DNA of 64,000 nt, from positions 1 to 64,000 of the forward strand of contig NZ_JAIKTS010000001.1 of NCBI RefSeq assembly GCF_023556335.1, given 5' to 3'. Both the position numbers and the translations under genes were made by a program. The number at the start of each line of letters is the position of its first letter. Within the stretch, counting starts at the first letter, position 1. Below the pieces are notes generated by a model. The model ran no database searches. It had not been told where the DNA came from and worked only from the letters and a program-made list of their open reading frames with translations. The stretch comes from Stenotrophomonas mori (GTDB taxonomy: Bacteria > Pseudomonadota > Gammaproteobacteria > Xanthomonadales > Xanthomonadaceae). This document shows positions 59,299-64,000 of this stretch, piece by piece.

Positions 59299-59414
59299 GG
59301 CCGGGCCGGCAGGATCGGGGCGATCCGCGACCGCGGCGTCACGCGCAGCACGGCCGCGGCGATGCCGACGAGCATCGCTGAAGGGCGCCGGCCGCTGTCC
59401 ACCGCGCCGTCCAT
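59295..59414 (-). CDS. possible 39-residue protein bridging rdgB and hemW
   Basis: An ATG that shares one base with the rdgB stop (TGATG) opens 39 codons that end in TGA overlapping the hemW start (ATGA). The product begins MDGAVDSGRRPSAMLVGIAA, followed by AVLRVTPRSRIAPILPARP; it has one weakly hydrophobic stretch and a basic tail. The exact overlap on both sides is the pattern of translational coupling. Its codon composition is not distinctive, so it may be only a coupling device or chance. Confidence 0.35.
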   Translation of the reverse strand: MDGAVDSGRRPSAMLVGIAAAVLRVTPRSRIAPILPARP

Positions 59415-60019
59415 CAGACCGTGGCGGGCCGGGCGAGGGCCAGTTGCTGCCTGAGCCGCAGCAGTGCCTTGGCGCGGTGGCTGCGGCCGTTCTTCTGTTC
59501 CGGCTGCATCTCCGCCGCGGTCAGGCCCAGTGCCTCGTCGAGGAACACCGGGTTGTAGCCGAACCCGTTGCTGCCGCGCGGCGCCTCGATGATGCGGCCT
59601 TCCCAGCTGCCCTCGCAGACCAGGGGCTGCGGGTCGTTGGCATGGCGCAGCAGCACGATCACCGCGTAGAAGCGCGCGCCGCGGCGCTCGGCCGGCACCC
59701 CGCGCAAGGCATCGAGCAGCTTGGCGTTGTTGGCGGCATCGTCGGTGGGGCTGCCGGCATAGCGCGCGCTGTACAGGCCGGGCGCGCCGTCGAGCGCGTC
59801 GACGATCAGGCCCGAGTCGTCGGCCAGCGCCGGCAGGCCGGTCACGCTGCAGGCGTGGCGCGCCTTGATCAGTGCGTTCTCGACGAAGGTCAGCCCGGTC
59901 TCGGGCACGTCGTCCACGCCCAGCTCGCGCTGCGGCACGATCTGCAGCGGCAGCCCGGCGAGCATGTCCTGCAGTTCCTTCAGCTTGCCGGCGTTGCCGC
60001 TGGCCAGTACCAGTTTCAT
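59414..60019 (-). CDS. rdgB: XTP/dITP diphosphohydrolase
   Basis: 201 residues. LVLASGNAGKLKELQDMLAG (substrate loop), FVENALIKARHACSVTGLPA, LADDSGLIVDALDG (catalytic Asp) and GSNGFGYNPVFLDE are all in place. It hydrolyses non-canonical purine triphosphates to keep them out of DNA. Its ATG overlaps the stop of the VOC-family gene, in a run rph-VOC-rdgB-hemW. Confidence 0.96.
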   Translation of the reverse strand: MKLVLASGNAGKLKELQDMLAGLPLQIVPQRELGVDDVPETGLTFVENALIKARHACSVTGLPALADDSGLIVDALDGAPGLYSARYAGSPTDDAANNAKLLDALRGVPAERRGARFYAVIVLLRHANDPQPLVCEGSWEGRIIEAPRGSNGFGYNPVFLDEALGLTAAEMQPEQKNGRSHRAKALLRLRQQLALARPATV

Positions 60020-60401
60020 CGTGCGGGCTCCAGCAGGTCCCAGGTATTGCCGTACAGGTCACGGAACACGGCGACGGTGGCGTAGGGTTCCTCGCGCGGC
60101 GGCTCCAGGAATTCGACACCGCGCGCGGTCATCGCCGCGTGGTCGCGCGCGAAGTCGTCGGTGGCCAGGAAGAAGCCGACCCGGCCACCGGTCTGGTTGC
60201 CGATGCGGCTGCGCTGTTCTTCGTCGCTGGCGCGTGCCAGCAGCAGGGCGGCGGCATTGCCCTCGGTCGGGCCGACCACCACCCAGCGCTTGTGGCCCTG
60301 GTCGATGTCTTCCAGCACCTGGAACCCCAGCATGCCGGTGTACCAGGCGATGGCGTCGTCGTAGTCGGCCACCACCAGCGTGACCAGGGCCAGGCGCCGG
60401 T

Positions 60402-60405
<4 letters not shown>
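60016..60405 (-). CDS. VOC family (glyoxalase-like) protein
   Basis: 129 residues made of the paired beta-alpha-beta-beta-beta repeats of the VOC fold: [40 protein letters not shown] and [20 protein letters not shown], ending [10 protein letters not shown]. Metal ligands His and Glu positions are not certain, and the substrate is unknown. Overlaps rph on one side and rdgB on the other (ATGA). Confidence 0.87.
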
Positions 60406-61130
<725 letters not shown>

Positions 61131-61310
61131 GGGACGTCCGGATGGCGGGTGGAGGCCTGCGCCGGTGGGCGAAGGCGCCCCGGGGGCGGATGAGGGCAGG
61201 GGGCGGTACGGCGTGGCGGTCTCCCGGGCGCCGTGCCCGTGCCTTTCCTCCGCCGGGGAAAAGGGGGCGCTAGGGTACCATCCGCCCTTTGCCACGCACC
61301 GGAAATCCAC

Positions 61311-62171
61311 ATGATCCGAAGCATGACCGCCTATGCCGGCGGCGACCGCGCGACCCCCTGGGGCATCCTGGGCTGCGAGCTGCGCTCGGTGAACCACCGT
61401 TTCCTCGAAGTGGGGACGCGGCTGCCGGAGGAGCTGCGCGCGCTGGAACCGCAGCTGCGCGAGCGAGTGGCCGCGCGGGTGAGCCGCGGCAAGCTGGACC
61501 TGGTCATGCGCCTGCGCGCGCCGGAGGCGGCGCCCGCGCTGTCGGTGGACGAGGCGCTGGTAGGGCAACTGGGCGAAGTCGCGCAGCGCCTGCACGGGCA
61601 CTTCCTGAACATGCGCGTCAGCTTCACCGAGCTGCTGGCCTACCCGGGAGTGCTGCGTGGCGAGGCGGTGGATGCCGCGGCCCTGCATGCCGAGGCGCTG
61701 GCCTTGCTGGAGACGACGATCGACGCGTTCATCGCCGCGCGCGAGCGCGAAGGCGCGAAGCTGGCCACGGCGGTCGACGAGCGGGTGGACGCGATCGAGG
61801 GCATCGCCGCCCAGGTGCGCGCGATGATCCCGGCGATCCGCGAGGGCCAGCGCGCCAAGCTGGCCGCACGCCTGGCCGACCTGCCGCATCCGGTCGATCC
61901 CGGCCGCGCCGAGCAGGAACTGGTGCTGTGGCTGCAGAAGCTCGACGTGGACGAGGAGCTGGACCGGCTCGGCAGCCACATCGCCGAGATCCGCCGGGTG
62001 CTGCGCCAGCGCGAACCGGTCGGCCGGCGGTTGGACTTCCTGCTGCAGGAGTTCAACCGCGAGGCCAACACGCTGGGCTCCAAGTCGGTGGACAGCCGCA
62101 CCTCCAGTGCCGCGGTCGAACTGAAGGTGCTGATCGACCAGATCCGCGAGCAGGTGCAGAACCTGGAGTGA
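61311..62171 (+). CDS. yicC: YicC family endoribonuclease
   Basis: 286 residues. [40 protein letters not shown] and the C-terminal [20 protein letters not shown] are YicC hallmarks. YicC is a recently recognised endoribonuclease that trims some small RNAs such as RyhB. The next gene is normally gmk; here a serine-hydrolase gene lies in between. Confidence 0.93.
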   Translation: MIRSMTAYAGGDRATPWGILGCELRSVNHRFLEVGTRLPEELRALEPQLRERVAARVSRGKLDLVMRLRAPEAAPALSVDEALVGQLGEVAQRLHGHFLNMRVSFTELLAYPGVLRGEAVDAAALHAEALALLETTIDAFIAAREREGAKLATAVDERVDAIEGIAAQVRAMIPAIREGQRAKLAARLADLPHPVDPGRAEQELVLWLQKLDVDEELDRLGSHIAEIRRVLRQREPVGRRLDFLLQEFNREANTLGSKSVDSRTSSAAVELKVLIDQIREQVQNLE

Positions 62172-62249
62172 GCGCGGCGGGCCGGTGCGCGGTGCGCGCC
62201 GGCCATGACAGGCAAGCACGGCAGGCAGGCACGGCGGGGAGTGGCGGAC

Positions 62250-63515
62250 ATGGGCGGCAGCGGAACCGGAACACTGCATCGGCGCGGATTCCTGGCGTCG
62301 GCATCGGCCTGCGGCGTCGCCGCCCTGTTGCCCGCGGCCGCGCCGCGTGCCGCCGCCGCGGTGGCCGCCGACCGCCCATGGATTCCGTCCGATGCGGTGC
62401 TGGAGGCCCTGCCGGAATGGATGCGTGCGTTCGGCGTCCCCGGCGTGGGCATCGCGGTGGTCGAGCAGGGCGAACTGGCCTGGCACCGCGGGTTCGGCCT
62501 GGCCGACATCCAGCGTGGCACCGCGGTGGACGCGGACAGCGTGTTCGAGTGCGCGTCGCTGAGCAAGCCGGTCTTCGCCTACCTGGTCCTGCAACTGGTC
62601 GATGCCGGTGTCCTGCGGCTCGACGGCGCGCTGGTCGACTACCACCGGCCGGCATACCTGGCCGTGGACGACCCGTGGCTGGAGCGGATCACGGTGCGCG
62701 ACGTCCTGCGCCACAGCAGCGGGCTGCCGGGCTGGCGCGCCGACCCCGGGCACGAGGCGCTGCGCACCCGGGCCGCCCCGGGGGAACGGGTGGACTACTC
62801 CGGCGAAGCCTTCTTCTGGCTGCAGCTGGCGGTGGAGCACGTGACCGGCCAGAGCCTGGACCAGCTTGCCCGGCGGCGGCTGTTCGGGCCGGCCGGCATG
62901 CGCGGCAGCACCTTCGCCTGGGACGCGCATGCGGCACGGCACTCGGTGGTCGGGGTGCCGGCGCCCGGGGCGGCGCCGGTGGTGCAGACCTTCGGTCGGC
63001 AGTGGCCGCTGCTGGAACCCTTGGCGCGCGCCCGGGGCAAGCCGCTGCCGGCCTGGACCTGGGACGATGCGGTGCGCGCCCTGCCGCAGGCGCGCGCCGC
63101 CGCCCCGGAAGGCATGTTCACCTGGCCGGGCGACCTGCTGGCCAATGCCGCGGCCAGCCTGCGCGGACCGGTGCAGGACTATGCGCGCTTCCTCTGCCAC
63201 GTGCTGCCGCGGCCGCAGCGGCAAGGCTGGGAGATCGCCGAGGCGACCCGGCAGGCGATGCTGGCGCCGCAGCTGCCGGTGCGCCCCGAGTGGCTGTACA
63301 AGAGCCTGGGCTGGAACCTGGAGCGGATCGACGCGCGGACGCATTGGTTCTTCCATGGCGGGGCCAACGCGGGCCGCTACCGCACCTTCGCGGTGGGCGA
63401 TCCGCAGCGGCGCCGCGCGCTGGTGGTGATGACCAGCGGCGGGGGCGGTACCGGCGTCTACCAGCGCATCGTCCGCGCCGCGACCGGGCGCGACCTGCTG
63501 GCCTTCGACCTGTGA
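62250..63515 (+). CDS. Tat-exported serine hydrolase (class C beta-lactamase-like)
   Basis: 421 residues from the ATG at 62250 with GGGGAG 8 nt upstream; another start at 62205 adds 15. The start [20 protein letters not shown] carries a twin-arginine-like RRGFL. The beta-lactamase/DD-peptidase fold follows: catalytic SLSK (in [15 protein letters not shown]), YSG in [15 protein letters not shown] as the second motif, and HGGAN as the third (KTG-like). Members cleave peptides, esters or D-amino peptides; no substrate is evident. It is inserted between yicC and gmk, which are neighbours in many relatives. Confidence 0.85.
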   Translation: MGGSGTGTLHRRGFLASASACGVAALLPAAAPRAAAAVAADRPWIPSDAVLEALPEWMRAFGVPGVGIAVVEQGELAWHRGFGLADIQRGTAVDADSVFECASLSKPVFAYLVLQLVDAGVLRLDGALVDYHRPAYLAVDDPWLERITVRDVLRHSSGLPGWRADPGHEALRTRAAPGERVDYSGEAFFWLQLAVEHVTGQSLDQLARRRLFGPAGMRGSTFAWDAHAARHSVVGVPAPGAAPVVQTFGRQWPLLEPLARARGKPLPAWTWDDAVRALPQARAAAPEGMFTWPGDLLANAAASLRGPVQDYARFLCHVLPRPQRQGWEIAEATRQAMLAPQLPVRPEWLYKSLGWNLERIDARTHWFFHGGANAGRYRTFAVGDPQRRRALVVMTSGGGGTGVYQRIVRAATGRDLLAFDL

Positions 63516-63533
63516 GCCGGCCGCCCGCCGCCA

Positions 63534-63562
63534 TTGCAGCGGCGCCCGCGGCTGGTTATCGT
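63534..63562 (+). promoter_or_regulatory. possible gmk promoter
   Basis: TTGCAG (63534-63539) and TATCGT (63557-63562) spaced by 17 bp, about 37 bp upstream of the gmk ATG. Agreement with consensus is only moderate. Confidence 0.35.
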
Positions 63563-63598
63563 GCGCCGCCCGATCCCGTCGACCCGGAGAGCCGAGCG

Positions 63599-64000
63599 AT
63601 GCGTGGCACCCTCTACATCGTGGCGGCCCCTTCCGGCGCCGGCAAAAGCAGCCTCGTCAATGCCACCCTGGCGCGCGACCCGCAGATCGCGCTGTCGATT
63701 TCCTTCACCTCGCGGGCGATGCGCCCGGGCGAGGAGAACGGCCGGCACTACCATTTCGTCGCCGCCGAGGCGTTCGAGCGGATGATCGCCGCCGGCGACT
63801 TCTTCGAGCACGCGCGGGTGCACGGCGATTGGAAGGGCACCGCCCGGCAGTCGGTGGAGCCGCAGCTGGCCGCGGGCAAGGACGTGCTGCTGGAGATCGA
63901 CTGGCAGGGCGCGCGCCAGGTGCGCGACAAGGTGCCCGACGCGGTCAGCGTATTCATCCTGCCGCCCTCGCGGCAGGCGCTGGACGAGCGCATGCGCAAG
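63599..64000 (+). CDS. gmk: guanylate kinase, N-terminal part
   Basis: 134 codons before the window ends. [20 protein letters not shown] is the P-loop start; [20 protein letters not shown] and [20 protein letters not shown] form the GMP site, and [19 protein letters not shown] (split) follows. It phosphorylates GMP to GDP. GAGAG lies about 8 nt upstream of the ATG. The C-terminal third is outside the window; nothing suggests a frameshift. Confidence 0.96.
   Translation, partial: MRGTLYIVAAPSGAGKSSLVNATLARDPQIALSISFTSRAMRPGEENGRHYHFVAAEAFERMIAAGDFFEHARVHGDWKGTARQSVEPQLAAGKDVLLEIDWQGARQVRDKVPDAVSVFILPPSRQALDERMRK

Overview
The window is a dense, very GC-rich (roughly 70%) chromosomal segment of a gammaproteobacterium. 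It looks like the Xanthomonadaceae (Stenotrophomonas / Pseudoxanthomonas / Luteimonas type). The evidence is the pilS-pilR pair next to sucCD, the purM-(membrane genes)-purN-DUF3108 order, the DUF2066-perM-hda operon, AmgK/MurU cell-wall recycling, the pepP-ygfB-zapA-6S RNA-ygfA block, and intergenic arrays of GTAG-headed REP palindromes like those known from Stenotrophomonas. I see no prophage, insertion sequence, tRNA, rRNA or CRISPR array. Nearly everything is chromosomal core plus a few accessory operons.

Layout. 0-6 kb: serine dehydratase (cut by the edge), a glutaredoxin, pilSR and sucCD. 6-11 kb: purine operon with two membrane genes and two DUF3108 genes. 11-16 kb: DUF2066-AI-2E-hda, REP array 1, amgK-murU. 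16-20.6 kb: GlsB, M20 dipeptidase, ComEA, two unlike L,D-transpeptidases. 21-35.5 kb: GntP permease, TonB receptor, REP array 2, CrbS-like kinase, BigR/persulfide dioxygenase/PmpAB cassette, LuxR-type response regulator, 3-hydroxybutyrate dehydrogenase, 3-hydroxybutyrate oligomer hydrolase, HutD. 36-44 kb: REP array 3, then an iron-type operon (TonB receptor, PepSY, DUF2271, DUF4198, ApbE, diflavin reductase) with Fur-like boxes. 44-53.5 kb: Rieske/GNAT, SirB1, DUF192, racemase, rpiA, EVE, ygfA, 6S RNA, zapA, ygfB, pepP. 53.8-64 kb: pepQ, PilZ/DUF1631, hemW, rdgB, VOC, rph, yicC, a Tat-exported serine hydrolase, gmk (cut by the edge).

Most interesting reading. (1) A near-identical 22-bp element (19/22) lies in two divergent promoter regions 10 kb apart: GntP permease / TonB receptor and 3-hydroxybutyrate dehydrogenase / oligomer hydrolase. 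Similar distances separate the element from the flanking start codons and from weak -10-like hexamers. A LuxR-type regulator follows the dehydrogenase and a CrbS-like hybrid kinase lies between the two loci. I infer a dispersed regulon that takes up and degrades 3-hydroxybutyrate oligomers: outer-membrane receptor, lipoprotein hydrolase, inner-membrane permease, dehydrogenase and a two-component switch. (2) The stretch after comEA carries eight GGA motifs, one almost matching the CsrA/RsmA consensus, and ends in a strong terminator; it may be a CsrA/RsmA-sequestering RNA. (3) In the iron operon the DUF2271 protein has a flavinylation-like motif and ApbE is encoded two genes downstream, pointing to a covalently flavinylated periplasmic electron carrier feeding ferric reduction.

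All functional statements rest on reading motifs and gene order by eye; no database search was run.
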